Assembly: GCF_900637205.1 (NCBI RefSeq) | Contig: NZ_LR134355.1 | Coordinates: 2,542,001-2,606,000 of the forward strand | DNA from: Mycolicibacterium chitae | GTDB taxonomy: Bacteria; Actinomycetota; Actinomycetes; Mycobacteriales; Mycobacteriaceae | DNA length: 64,000 bases | Reading direction: 5' to 3' | Shown: positions 16,465-24,951 of the stretch, one piece after another | How the letters are laid out: each line of letters opens with the position of its first letter | Position numbering within the stretch: position 1 is the first letter of the stretch | Translations under genes and position numbers: made by a program | The notes under the pieces: model-generated | The model's database searches: none | The model's input: the letters and a program-made list of their open reading frames with translations, nothing else | What the model was told of the DNA's origin: nothing

Positions 16465-16739
16465 CGTTCGTCGCGCATCTCGCTGAGAACTTCCGACAGG
16501 GTGCGCTCACGGCCAGGATCTGGCGTGGCAATGATGTCGAAGAGGTTCCGCGGCCGATTGGCCGGGGTCAGAACGCCGGCCTCGATCAGGGATTCGCGGG
16601 ACCGTTCGACGTCCTGCACCGGGACCAGTCTGGCGACGAGTCGGCCGTTGTTGGTGACGCCGAGTTCCTCACCGGCTTCAACCCGCGCGAGGTATCGCGA
16701 TGCGTGTTGCCGCAGTTCGCGGACTCCGATAGCCTCCAT
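16461..16739 (-). CDS. vapB: VapB antitoxin, Phd/YefM type
   Basis: A 92-residue protein, [40 protein letters not shown], the classical Phd/YefM DNA-binding fold. It is followed by a toxin-neutralising tail ([28 protein letters not shown]). The start at 16739 is preferred over an in-frame codon at 16757, because the latter would place the operator inside the gene. Confidence 0.88.
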   Translation of the reverse strand: MEAIGVRELRQHASRYLARVEAGEELGVTNNGRLVARLVPVQDVERSRESLIEAGVLTPANRPRNLFDIIATPDPGRERTLSEVLSEMRDER

Positions 16740-16748
16740 TTCAGAATG

Positions 16749-16767
16749 GTAGCACAAAGTGTGCTAC
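16749..16767. promoter_or_regulatory. Operator of the vapBC pair
   Basis: GTAGCACA-AAG-TGTGCTAC is a perfect 8-bp inverted repeat ending 10 bp upstream of the vapB ATG. This is the expected place for autorepression by the VapBC complex. Confidence 0.65.
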
Positions 16768-16869
16768 TCCCAAGTGGTGGTGCAGGCGGTCATCGATACG
16801 GCCGCGAAGCGTTGCTCTGGCGACAAACGTTCAACGGCCGCGCCGCGCGCCCGGGTGTAGGTTGCGGTC

Positions 16870-17688
16870 ATGCTGATCTCGGCGAAGCTGGCCCCGACCT
16901 TCGACTACCCGGTGCTGGAACGCTTCTGGCGCAGCGCCGACGCCCTCGGTTTCCATGCCATCTGGGACTACGACCACTTCTACGGGCTGACCGACGCGGA
17001 ACTGCTGACCTACGACGGCTGGACCCTGCTGGCGGGCATGGCCGCACACACCAAGAATGCACGGATCGGTTGCCTAGTGGGTTCGGTCACCTACCGCAAC
17101 CCGGCCCTGCTGGCGAAGATGGCGGCCACCATCGATCACATGTCCCACGGTCGGCTGGAGTTCGGGCTCGGCGCGGGCTGGCACGAGGCGGAGCACCAGG
17201 CCTACGGCTTCGAGTTCCCCGCGCCGGGTGCCCGGGTGGCGATGCTCGACGAGGCGCTGACGGTGGTCCGGCGACTCTGGACCGAAGACCGAGTCAGCTT
17301 CAGCGGCAAGTACTTCACCGTCGAGGACGCGCTGGCGAATCCGAAGCCGCTGCAGCACCCGCATCCGCCGATCGTCATCGGCGGGATGAAACCGAAGATG
17401 CTGTGGGTGATCGCCCGGCACGCCGACGAATGGAACGCCCCGGGGCAGGGCGCGCAGGAGTGGTCGCGCACCAACGCCGCCCTCGACGAGGCCTGCGCCG
17501 AGGTCGGCCGCCCGCCCCAGGAGATCCGGCGGTCGGTCCAGCTGTTCCTGCATCCGGGCAATGCGGAACAGGTGCAGCAGCAACTGGATTCGCTGCCGCA
17601 GTACCGCGACGTCGGCTGCCAGCACGTGGTGCTGTCGTTCTACCAGCCTCCAGACGAGGACCTGCTGGCGCGTTGCGCGGCGCTCTGA
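16870..17688 (+). CDS. LLM class F420-dependent oxidoreductase
   Basis: A 272-residue luciferase-like monooxygenase: FHAIWDYDHFYGL near the N-terminus, GCLVGSVTYRNPALLAKMAATIDHMSHGRLEFGLGAGWHEAEH in the core, and HPHPPIVIGGMKPKMLWVIARHADEWN. This is the TIM-barrel pattern of the F420-binding LLM branch common in mycobacteria. The substrate is not deducible. The next gene on the same strand is 435 bp away, so it is probably monocistronic. Confidence 0.88.
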   Translation: MLISAKLAPTFDYPVLERFWRSADALGFHAIWDYDHFYGLTDAELLTYDGWTLLAGMAAHTKNARIGCLVGSVTYRNPALLAKMAATIDHMSHGRLEFGLGAGWHEAEHQAYGFEFPAPGARVAMLDEALTVVRRLWTEDRVSFSGKYFTVEDALANPKPLQHPHPPIVIGGMKPKMLWVIARHADEWNAPGQGAQEWSRTNAALDEACAEVGRPPQEIRRSVQLFLHPGNAEQVQQQLDSLPQYRDVGCQHVVLSFYQPPDEDLLARCAAL

Positions 17689-17770
17689 GGCGGCGTTCGG
17701 GCGTTATGCCCCGGATTGGAGTCAGCATTCGACTGCAGCCCTCGGCGTAAGTGCTTCTCGACGGGAGGCG

Positions 17771-18079
17771 TCACCGCCCGGGTCGCTCCACCCGCCTGAC
17801 CGTCACCGGGCATGTCGCGGCCTCGATCGACGCCGTGCACTCACAGCGCCGCCAGAACTCGCCGTCCCACGGGTCGTCGTACCACCGGATCATCGTCGGG
17901 CAGGCAGCGTCATGGCTGCACAAAGCCTGTTGGCATTTACGGCATTCGACCAAGGCGCCCCTCCCCTCCGCTCGACCCTCGTCCAGGATAACGACGCCCC
18001 AGTTTTCAACCAGCGGACGAAAGATGACGCCACCGAACCGCTCGTAGCATCCTGAGGCCGGAGGCGCGACCACGTCCAC
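17771..18079 (-). CDS. Cys-rich hypothetical protein
   Basis: The frame is up to 102 residues, lying opposite its neighbours. It contains ECRKCQQALCSHDAAC, then WYDDPWDGEFWRRCECT and a further Cys. The clustered Cys/His suggests a zinc-binding module, and codon third positions are GC-rich. The start is uncertain; a shorter form from an internal Val/Met is possible. No family recognised, and it could be a chance frame. Confidence 0.45.
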   Translation of the reverse strand: MDVVAPPASGCYERFGGVIFRPLVENWGVVILDEGRAEGRGALVECRKCQQALCSHDAACPTMIRWYDDPWDGEFWRRCECTASIEAATCPVTVRRVERPGR

Positions 18080-18123
18080 CGGTAGCCCGTGCCCGCGTCG
18101 CCCTGACCTTTGGAGGCGATGTC

Positions 18124-19824
18124 ATGTCCCAGCCCAGCACCGACGCCACTCGCTGGTTCACCGATCTCGTGGAATCGCAGCAGGCGCTGCTGACCGCGGC
18201 CGCCGGTGGCCCGGAGATCCCGGTGGCCAAACAATGGACGGAGGCGCTGGCCGCTTCCACCGAATGGCAGCTGGACACCTGGAATCAGCTCACCGGGCAG
18301 TGGGCCGCGATGTTCGGGCTCGGTCCGGCCGCGAAACCGATCGCCGACCGCCGCTTCGCCGGCGAGGCCTGGACCAAGGACCCCCGCTTCGAGGCGACGG
18401 CGCGGGCCTACCTGACCCAGGTGGATCTGCTGACCAAGGCCCTCGAGGCGGCCCCGCTCGACGAGCGCAGCAAGGGCCAGTGGAGTTTCGCGCTGCGCCA
18501 GGTGGTCGATGCGCTCAGCCCGGCCAACAATCTGATGACCAATCCGGAGGCCCAGCAGCTGGCGCTGGAAACCGGCGGCAGGAGCCTCATCGAGGGCATG
18601 CGCCTGTTCACCGAGGACCTGGCCAAGGGCCGCGTCTCGATGACCGACGAATCGGCGTTCGAGGTGGGCGAGAACGTCGCCACCACGCCGGGTGCGGTCA
18701 TCTATCAGAACGAGCTCATCCAGGTCATCCAGTACACCCCGACCACCGACGAGGTGCACGAACGTCCGCTCGTCATCATCCCGCCGTGTATCAACAAGTT
18801 CTACATCCTGGACCTGCAGCCGGAGAACTCGTTCGTCGCGCACGCGGTCGCCGAGGGCCACCCAGTTTTTCTGTTGTCGTGGCGCAACATTGGCCCCGAG
18901 CAGGGCCAAATCACCTGGGACGACTACGTTGTCGACGGTGTCCTGCAGGCCATCGATGTGGCGCTGGACGTCACCGGCGCCGACAAGGCGAACACGCTCG
19001 GCTTCTGCGCCGGCGGCACGCTGCTGGCCAGCGCGCTGGGGGTCCTGCAGGCCGGCGGCGATCAGAAGGCCGCCAGCATGACGCTGCTGACCACGCTGCT
19101 CGACTTCACCGACACCGGCGAGATCGGCCTGCTGGTCGACGAAGCCAGCGTCGCCCAGCGCGAGGCGAGGATCGGCAACGGCGGGGTGCTGCAGGGCAGC
19201 GAGCTGGCCCAGGTCTTCTCGCTGCTGCGGGCCAACGACCTGATCTGGCCGTACGTCGTCAAGGGCTACCTGCAGGGCCAGGCCCCGCCGCCGTTCGACC
19301 TGCTGTACTGGAACAGCGACGACACCAACCTGCCCGGCCCGATGTTCAGCTGGTACCTACGAAACCTGTACCTGGAGAACAAGCTTCGCGAACCCGGCGG
19401 CACCGTGCAGGCCGGCGTCCCGGTGGACCTCGGCTCGCTGGACATCCCGTCGTTCGTCTACGCCTCCCGGGCGGATCACATCGTGCCGTGGACGTCGGCC
19501 TACGCGAGCACCCAATTCCTCGGCGGCAAACCGACATTCGTCCTCGGCGCCAGCGGCCACATCGCCGGCGTGATCAATCCCCCGGCGAAGAACAAGCGCA
19601 ACTACTGGGTGTCCAAGAAACGCGGATCCTACGACCCCGACCCGGAGAAGTGGCTCGACTCCGCCAAGAGCGTCCCCGGCAGCTGGTGGCCGGTCTGGCA
19701 CGAATGGCTGGCCAAGACCGCCGGCGACAAGGTCGCGGCGCCGCAGAGCCTGGGCAGCGGCACCTACACCGAGATCGAGCCCGCACCAGGCAGCTATGTC
19801 AAGGAGAAGGCACCGAAACCCTGA
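18124..19824 (+). CDS. phaC: Poly(3-hydroxyalkanoate) synthase, class I/II PhaC
   Basis: This 566-residue protein has the PhaC N-terminal domain and the catalytic alpha/beta-hydrolase core. The lipase-like box GFCAGGT places the nucleophile at C295. The conserved PPCINKFYILDLQPENSFVAHAVAEGHPVFLLSWRN block precedes it. A late Asp in YASRADHIVPW and the His in ASGHIAGVINPP complete the triad. It polymerises hydroxyacyl-CoA into PHA granules. GGAGG lies upstream of the ATG. No phaA/B/P genes are adjacent. Confidence 0.95.
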   Translation: MSQPSTDATRWFTDLVESQQALLTAAAGGPEIPVAKQWTEALAASTEWQLDTWNQLTGQWAAMFGLGPAAKPIADRRFAGEAWTKDPRFEATARAYLTQVDLLTKALEAAPLDERSKGQWSFALRQVVDALSPANNLMTNPEAQQLALETGGRSLIEGMRLFTEDLAKGRVSMTDESAFEVGENVATTPGAVIYQNELIQVIQYTPTTDEVHERPLVIIPPCINKFYILDLQPENSFVAHAVAEGHPVFLLSWRNIGPEQGQITWDDYVVDGVLQAIDVALDVTGADKANTLGFCAGGTLLASALGVLQAGGDQKAASMTLLTTLLDFTDTGEIGLLVDEASVAQREARIGNGGVLQGSELAQVFSLLRANDLIWPYVVKGYLQGQAPPPFDLLYWNSDDTNLPGPMFSWYLRNLYLENKLREPGGTVQAGVPVDLGSLDIPSFVYASRADHIVPWTSAYASTQFLGGKPTFVLGASGHIAGVINPPAKNKRNYWVSKKRGSYDPDPEKWLDSAKSVPGSWWPVWHEWLAKTAGDKVAAPQSLGSGTYTEIEPAPGSYVKEKAPKP

Positions 19825-19889
19825 GCCTCGTTGAGGCTGGGGTCCAGCCGACCGACGATCGCTGGTTGATGGGGCGCTGCTGATCGACG

Positions 19890-19924
19890 CACCGGCCCGG
19901 CGGGTGATACCCGCCGGGCCGGTG
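19890..19924. terminator. Bidirectional terminator hairpin between phaC and the AztD-like gene
   Basis: CACCGGCCCGGCGGGT pairs perfectly over 16 bp with its complement across a 3-nt loop, between two convergent genes. There is no U-tract, consistent with mycobacterial hairpin terminators. Confidence 0.8.
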
Positions 19925-19934
19925 TCACGCCCGA

Positions 19935-21155
19935 TCAGTGGTGGTGTCCGACCGTGCCGCTCAACTCGTTCGGCGTCTGCTCCAGCGTCACCGACTCGGC
20001 GACGGTTCCGGCCGCCAGATCCACCAGATGGATCTGCTTGGTGGCTGGGTCGGAGACGTACACCGCGCCCTCGCGGGTGAACAGCGTGGGACGGGGCCGC
20101 TGCCAATCGTCGGGCTCGGTCCACTGTTCGGTCACTTGGACGGCCTTGGTCGGAGCGCCGGTGACCGGGTCGAAGACGTGCAGGTTGCCGTCGGTGCCCA
20201 GGATCAGCGCCTCGGCCTGCGGCCCGCGGGCCAGGGACCGGAAGGTGTAACTGACGCCCTGCGGCAACGCGACGATGCGCATCTGGTCGGTCGTGGTGTC
20301 GATAAGCGCGAACTGCTCGGGCCGCTCCAGCTCGGCGTCCGGGTCGATCTTCATGTCTGCCAATACAACCGGCGAATCGTCGTGGCCTTTGGTGGTGCCG
20401 ATCCGGCCGTACGGGGTGGGGCTTGCGATCTTGGTGAACCTTCCGTCGGCGTACTCGAGCGCACCGTCCTCGCAGCCGAGGACTACGACCTCGTCGGCCG
20501 CCACGGTCTCACCGTGCACGCCCGGACATTGCTCGTTGCGTGCAATCTCGCGGTCACCGTCGAATGCGGCGGCGCCGACGCGGGTATCCGGATTGCCGAG
20601 GGTCTGCAGCCGGGTTCCGTCGGCAAGGATGACCGCTACGCCGTGGTGCGGCTCAGGCGTTGTGAACTTCTGCGTCTGGGGCAGCCCGCCGGCCTCCAGC
20701 GCATGCGGGTCGAACGCGGTGATCTCGCCCGAGCCGTCGGCGAACAGCACGGTGTGCTCACCGTGCGGCGTGACGTGGCCGGCCTCGATGGCCGGGAAGA
20801 CGTCCTCGGTCAGCCGGCCACCCGCGGCGTCCAGGATGCGGAAGCCCTCCGTGGTCGTGACCAGTACGTGGCCGTGGTCGCCGGCCGGGTTCACCCGGAG
20901 AAAGCCGTCCAGCGGGATGTCCTGCTTGACCTCGAGAGTCGCACCGTCGAGAACGTAGAGTCCGCCGTCATAGGTGGCGACCAGGGGGTCGGTGATGGGA
21001 GCACCTGGGGTGGCCGGCGCTGAGGCCGTCCCGGATGCGCTCGCCTCTGACGTGCCGGTGCTCTCGCCGTTGTCGCTGCCCGCCGAGCAGGCCGCGAGCG
21101 CGGCCGCCGCGAACGACAAGGCTCCGACGCGGTACAGCCACCTCGGATTTGACAT
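19935..21155 (-). CDS. aztD: AztD-like periplasmic zinc-chaperone lipoprotein
   Basis: This 406-residue protein has a lipoprotein signal (LSFAAAALAACS) and a WD/beta-propeller-like body of repeated strands (TYDGGLYVLDGATLEV, HVLVTTTEGFRILDAAGG, LFADGSGEITAFDPHA). It carries His-rich spots (VTPHGEHTVLF, TPEPHHGVAVI) and a C-terminal HHH. The composition and operon position match AztD, which hands zinc to the AztC binding protein. It lies 24 bp after the binding protein gene. Confidence 0.8.
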   Translation of the reverse strand: MSNPRWLYRVGALSFAAAALAACSAGSDNGESTGTSEASASGTASAPATPGAPITDPLVATYDGGLYVLDGATLEVKQDIPLDGFLRVNPAGDHGHVLVTTTEGFRILDAAGGRLTEDVFPAIEAGHVTPHGEHTVLFADGSGEITAFDPHALEAGGLPQTQKFTTPEPHHGVAVILADGTRLQTLGNPDTRVGAAAFDGDREIARNEQCPGVHGETVAADEVVVLGCEDGALEYADGRFTKIASPTPYGRIGTTKGHDDSPVVLADMKIDPDAELERPEQFALIDTTTDQMRIVALPQGVSYTFRSLARGPQAEALILGTDGNLHVFDPVTGAPTKAVQVTEQWTEPDDWQRPRPTLFTREGAVYVSDPATKQIHLVDLAAGTVAESVTLEQTPNELSGTVGHHH

Positions 21156-21179
21156 ATTCGCTCCCTTTCTGGCCTGCGG

Positions 21180-22094
21180 CTATCGCAGACCGGTGACGAT
21201 GGCGCCGGTATTGGCGCGCATCATGTCGAGATAGGTCGCGCCCGGAGTGCCGGGCGGACTGAGTGATTCGCTGTAGAGCGGGACGATCTGCACCTCGACG
21301 CCGGCCTGCTCGGCGAGCACCCGGGCCAATTTCTCTGGCTGTGAGGAGTCGACGAAGATCGCCGGGACCCGAGCCGAGTCGATGGCGTCTGCCAGGGACT
21401 GCAGGTCCGAGGCGCTGGGTGCGGCCAGCGTGGTGCCGCTGGGGACCACCGCGCCGATCACCGTGAAATCGAAGCGCTGGGCTAGATATCCGAGCACATG
21501 ATGGTTGGTGACCAGCTTGCGACGATCCGGCGGTATCGCGCCGAAGGCCTGCGCCATCTCGGCGTCCAGTTCGCGGAGTTGCCTACGATATTCGTCGGCG
21601 TTGCGCGACACCGCGACGGTGTCGATGCCGTCGATCTCGCCGACGATCATCTCCTCAACGGCGTCGACGACGGCGACCATGCGTTGCGGATCGGTCCAGA
21701 AATGCGGATCGGGTGTGCCGGCGCTGTCGCCGTCGGAATAGGCGATGCTGTCGATGCGATCCCCCACTCCCAGCGTCGGAACGCCCTGGGAAGCAGCGCT
21801 TTCGATATTACGCGCGATGTTCTCCTCCAGCCCGAGCCCGTTGTGGAGAATCAGTTGGGCACCGCTCATCGCCGCGGCGTCCTGGGCGGAGACTCCGAAT
21901 GAGTGCGGATCGGCGCCTGCCTGCATCAGTACCCGCACGGTCGCGGTGTCACCGACCACGTTTCGCACGACATCGCCCAGGATGTTTGTGGTGACCACGA
22001 TTTCGCCACCGCCGGGCCCTGTGGTGCCGGCACCGCCGCAGCCGATGACCAGCAACCCGAGCAGCGCGAAGATCCAGATCCGCACTGCGGTCAT
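21180..22094 (-). CDS. aztC: Zinc ABC transporter substrate-binding lipoprotein (AztC/ZnuA-like)
   Basis: A 304-residue cluster A-I binding protein with a lipobox (LLVIGCGG). Candidate metal ligands are visible in ADPHSFGVS, PDPHFWTDP, TNHHVLGYLAQRF and FVDSSQPEKL: His, His, His and Asp. The His-rich loop typical of ZnuA is absent, as in AztC, where the chaperone replaces it. It overlaps the permease gene by 4 nt. Confidence 0.88.
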   Translation of the reverse strand: MTAVRIWIFALLGLLVIGCGGAGTTGPGGGEIVVTTNILGDVVRNVVGDTATVRVLMQAGADPHSFGVSAQDAAAMSGAQLILHNGLGLEENIARNIESAASQGVPTLGVGDRIDSIAYSDGDSAGTPDPHFWTDPQRMVAVVDAVEEMIVGEIDGIDTVAVSRNADEYRRQLRELDAEMAQAFGAIPPDRRKLVTNHHVLGYLAQRFDFTVIGAVVPSGTTLAAPSASDLQSLADAIDSARVPAIFVDSSQPEKLARVLAEQAGVEVQIVPLYSESLSPPGTPGATYLDMMRANTGAIVTGLR

Positions 22095-24100
22095 CGACCC
22101 GCCTCGACCATCAGACCCGGTGTCACCTCCGTGCGTAGGGTGCGTGCGATCCGCAGCCCGTCGGCATAGTCGATCTCGTACACTTCTTTGGTGGCAGCAC
22201 TGTTGACGTAGGCGCGGTCCGAGTCGATGTCGATCACCGGTGGGAATCCATCGGTCGGCACCCCGTCCGCGATCAGCGGTACCCGGGCCGTCTCGGTGCG
22301 GGTGTCGACGTCGAATGAGCTCAGGCTGCCATCACGGCGCAGCACCAGCACGGATCCGTCACCGGCTGTGTTGGTCGCAACGGCGTTGTGGACCGGGATG
22401 ACGGTCCACGCTCGTTGTCGGCTGTCCAACACCCAGACGGTGCCCGCCGACAGGCCGGCGAAGACATCGGCACGATCGCGGGACGCCATCTGCGCAGGCG
22501 CCTGGGCCGGTGCGTCCGGCGGGAAAGCCATTGCGGTGGTGGTCAGTTCACCGGCGCCGCCGGTCACCCGGACGGCGCCCGTCGCGCATCCGAACGACAC
22601 CGCTCGCCGGGACGCCAAGGCCCAGGTGACCTCGGGGCATTCGCCGGCCACAGCGGAGGTACCGGATTCATCGGTGACCTGGAGACGCCCGTCCGCGGTC
22701 ACGGTCACGAGCCTGCTGCCGTATGGCACGGCCGCGGCGACATCCGGCCCGACCCCGAGTTGTGCAGGCTTCTCGACCTTCTTCTGCCCGAGCTTCTCCC
22801 GGTCGAGTAATTCTGTTGCCCCGGTGCCGGTTCGGAGGGCGACGGTAGAGTTGCCGGCGGCCACGGCATCGACGGACACGTCGAGTGTGGCAACCTCCGC
22901 GGGTTCGGTGGCGAAGTAATGGTAATGATCGCCGTGGTCGAAGGTCCAGGCCCCGGCATCTACGACGGTGGTGCGCTCACCCGCCCGCAGGTAACCGAAC
23001 CGGCCGTCCCCGAAGATCGCCGATACCTGGCCATAGGAGCCGAGCGCGGTCTCGGTCTCCTGCACCGCGTCATAGACCGAGGTGTCACCGGTGGCGGGGT
23101 CGACCAGGACGAGTTTGGTTAGCGCACCGTCGATCTCGCGGGCGCCGTCCGCGACGGCCACACCGTCGCCGGTGGTGGCCGAGGATGTCTCGGTCGGCGG
23201 CGGGGCCGGTCCCGAGCCGTTGGCACAACCCACCGCGACGACGGCTGAGGCGGTCAGCACACCGAGCCGGAGCCATTTCGCGCGCAGTGCCGAAAGCAGC
23301 GCCGATGTGAAGAACATCAGTACCGCGACACCCGCGATGGTGGCGCCACCCGCCGTCCCCGCGTACCAGGAGATCAGTAGGCCGAGGTACACCGCCGCGG
23401 AACCGATCAGCGTCGACAATGCCATAGCCCGCGGAATCGAACGGACCCACAGCAGTGCGGTTGCCGGCGGCGCGACCAGCAGGCCCAGCACCAGCAGTGT
23501 GCCGACCACGTGGAAGGAGGCGACCATCGCCACCGCCATCAGCACCGTCAGCGCCGGGATGGCCCATTGCGGGCGCAGCCCCAGGGTGGCGGCCTTGCGT
23601 GGATCGAATGTCGCCGCGACGAATGCGCGGTGTCCGACGAGTGTCACCGCGGCGGTGATGGCAAGCGCCGCACCCAGCACGATGAGGTCGACTGTGCGCA
23701 CGGCGAATACATCGCCGAACAGGAATGCGGTCAGATCGACCGCGAAGCTCTGAGACTGGGACACGATAATCACGCCCAGGGCCAGCATGCCGACGAGCAG
23801 CAGCCCGATGCTGCTATCGGAGGACAACTTCGCCGACCTGCCGATCAGCGCGACACCAACCGCCATGGCCAGCGCCGCCACGAGTCCGCCCACCCTCAAG
23901 CTTCCGCCGAGCAGCGCCGCGGCGGCGACCCCGGGCAGCATGCCGTGGGTCATCGCCTCGCCAAGAAAGACATTGCGGCGCAGCAGGACCCAACATCCGA
24001 CGAGAGAGCAGGAGCAGGCAGCGATCACGCCGGCAATCAGGGCCCGCAGGACCATGTCGGCGTGGAAGGGATCCGTCAACCAGTACATCATCGGGTACAC
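22091..24100 (-). CDS. AztB-type ABC-3 permease fused to an AztD-like beta-propeller domain
   Basis: A single 669-residue frame. Residues 1 to about 280 are an ABC-3 zinc/manganese permease (LLRRNVFLGEAMTHGMLPG, the SFHVVGTLLVLGLLVAPPATALL helix). Then comes a lipoprotein-like segment, WLRLGVLTASAVVAVGCANG, and from about residue 330 a beta-propeller-like domain. This second part resembles the stand-alone AztD lipoprotein and carries FDHGDHYHYF, a likely zinc site. No stop or frameshift is seen at the joint. The start is the GTG at 24100 or the ATGs at 24091/24088. Confidence 0.85.
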   Translation of the reverse strand: MYPMMYWLTDPFHADMVLRALIAGVIAACSCSLVGCWVLLRRNVFLGEAMTHGMLPGVAAAALLGGSLRVGGLVAALAMAVGVALIGRSAKLSSDSSIGLLLVGMLALGVIIVSQSQSFAVDLTAFLFGDVFAVRTVDLIVLGAALAITAAVTLVGHRAFVAATFDPRKAATLGLRPQWAIPALTVLMAVAMVASFHVVGTLLVLGLLVAPPATALLWVRSIPRAMALSTLIGSAAVYLGLLISWYAGTAGGATIAGVAVLMFFTSALLSALRAKWLRLGVLTASAVVAVGCANGSGPAPPPTETSSATTGDGVAVADGAREIDGALTKLVLVDPATGDTSVYDAVQETETALGSYGQVSAIFGDGRFGYLRAGERTTVVDAGAWTFDHGDHYHYFATEPAEVATLDVSVDAVAAGNSTVALRTGTGATELLDREKLGQKKVEKPAQLGVGPDVAAAVPYGSRLVTVTADGRLQVTDESGTSAVAGECPEVTWALASRRAVSFGCATGAVRVTGGAGELTTTAMAFPPDAPAQAPAQMASRDRADVFAGLSAGTVWVLDSRQRAWTVIPVHNAVATNTAGDGSVLVLRRDGSLSSFDVDTRTETARVPLIADGVPTDGFPPVIDIDSDRAYVNSAATKEVYEIDYADGLRIARTLRTEVTPGLMVEAGR

Positions 24101-24110
24101 TCTTATCAGT

Positions 24111-24129
24111 AATGAATCCCATTTTCAAT
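24111..24129. promoter_or_regulatory. Zur-box-like site at the aztA start
   Basis: AATGAATCCCATTTTCAAT matches the Zur-type palindrome AATGAAAATCATTTTCATT at 15 of 19 positions. It covers the aztA start codon and lies just upstream of the divergent permease gene, so it could repress both when zinc is sufficient. A -10-like TACACT lies 11 bp before the ATG, suggesting a near-leaderless transcript. Confidence 0.55.
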
Positions 24130-24756
24130 AAGACGGCCACGGTCGCCCCGCCTGGCGCCGCGGTGTCCGGGGTCGACTTCGACTACCGCAGCACGGCAGT
24201 GTTTCGGCAGCTGACGTTGTCGTTTCAACCAGGTGTGGTGAATGCCGTTGTCGGGCCCAACGGCTGCGGGAAGTCGACCCTGCTTGCCCTGCTCGCTGGG
24301 GTGCTGCGACCGGCTGCCGGCACGGTGCGCGTCGACGCCCGCGATATCGCCTTCGCCGTGCAGCGCAGTGCGGTCACCGATACGTTTCCGATCACCGTCG
24401 CCGCGGCCGTGATGATGGGTCGCTGGCGCCGGCTTGGCCTGCTGCGGCGACCGAGTGCGGCCGACCGGGCCGCGGTGCAGCGTTGGATCTCAGAGCTCGG
24501 CCTCACCGACCTGTGCGATCGGACACTCGGCGAATTGTCCGGCGGTCAGCGCCAACGGGTCCTGCTCGCCCAGGCGCTGGCGCAGGAGGCGCCGCTGCTG
24601 TTGCTCGACGAACCTTCCACCGGTTTGGACACGTGTTCGGCGGCGAGGCTGATCGAGCAGCTGCACCGGTGCGCGGGTACCGGAACGACGGTGATTGTCG
24701 CGACCCACGATTCGGTACTGATCGAGGCCGCCGACCAGTTCGTCGAACTCGGCTGA
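24112..24756 (+). CDS. aztA: Zinc ABC transporter ATP-binding protein (AztA/ZnuC-like)
   Basis: A 214-residue ABC ATPase: Walker A GPNGCGKST (48-56), Q-loop region AFAVQRSAV, signature LSGGQRQRV, Walker B LLLLDEPS and switch His in VIVATHDS. It is divergent from the permease/binding-protein operon, with a Zur-like box between them. It is expected to energise the fused permease. The start overlaps the Zur-like site; an internal GTG (VSGVDFDY) is a possible alternative. Confidence 0.9.
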   Translation: MNPIFNKTATVAPPGAAVSGVDFDYRSTAVFRQLTLSFQPGVVNAVVGPNGCGKSTLLALLAGVLRPAAGTVRVDARDIAFAVQRSAVTDTFPITVAAAVMMGRWRRLGLLRRPSAADRAAVQRWISELGLTDLCDRTLGELSGGQRQRVLLAQALAQEAPLLLLDEPSTGLDTCSAARLIEQLHRCAGTGTTVIVATHDSVLIEAADQFVELG

Positions 24757-24951
24757 GGCAATGAACGCCGACGGATCGGTGATTGCCCGCAATCATGACC
24801 CTCGGTTCTCACCCCGCGATTGCAGACCACGGCCTTCGGAGACGGTATCGTGCGCCCTCCACCTGGCCGTAGTCGTCGGACACCGAGGACATCAGCCGGC
24901 GCCGATCGTCGAGGGCGCGGCACGCCCGGGCGCCGCGGATGAGTCGGTGGG
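24757..24951. other. Short convergent gap
   Basis: Between aztA and the 3' end of ctpC there is no protein-like frame. Short GC-rich symmetries are present, but no clear long hairpin was identified. Confidence 0.5.
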
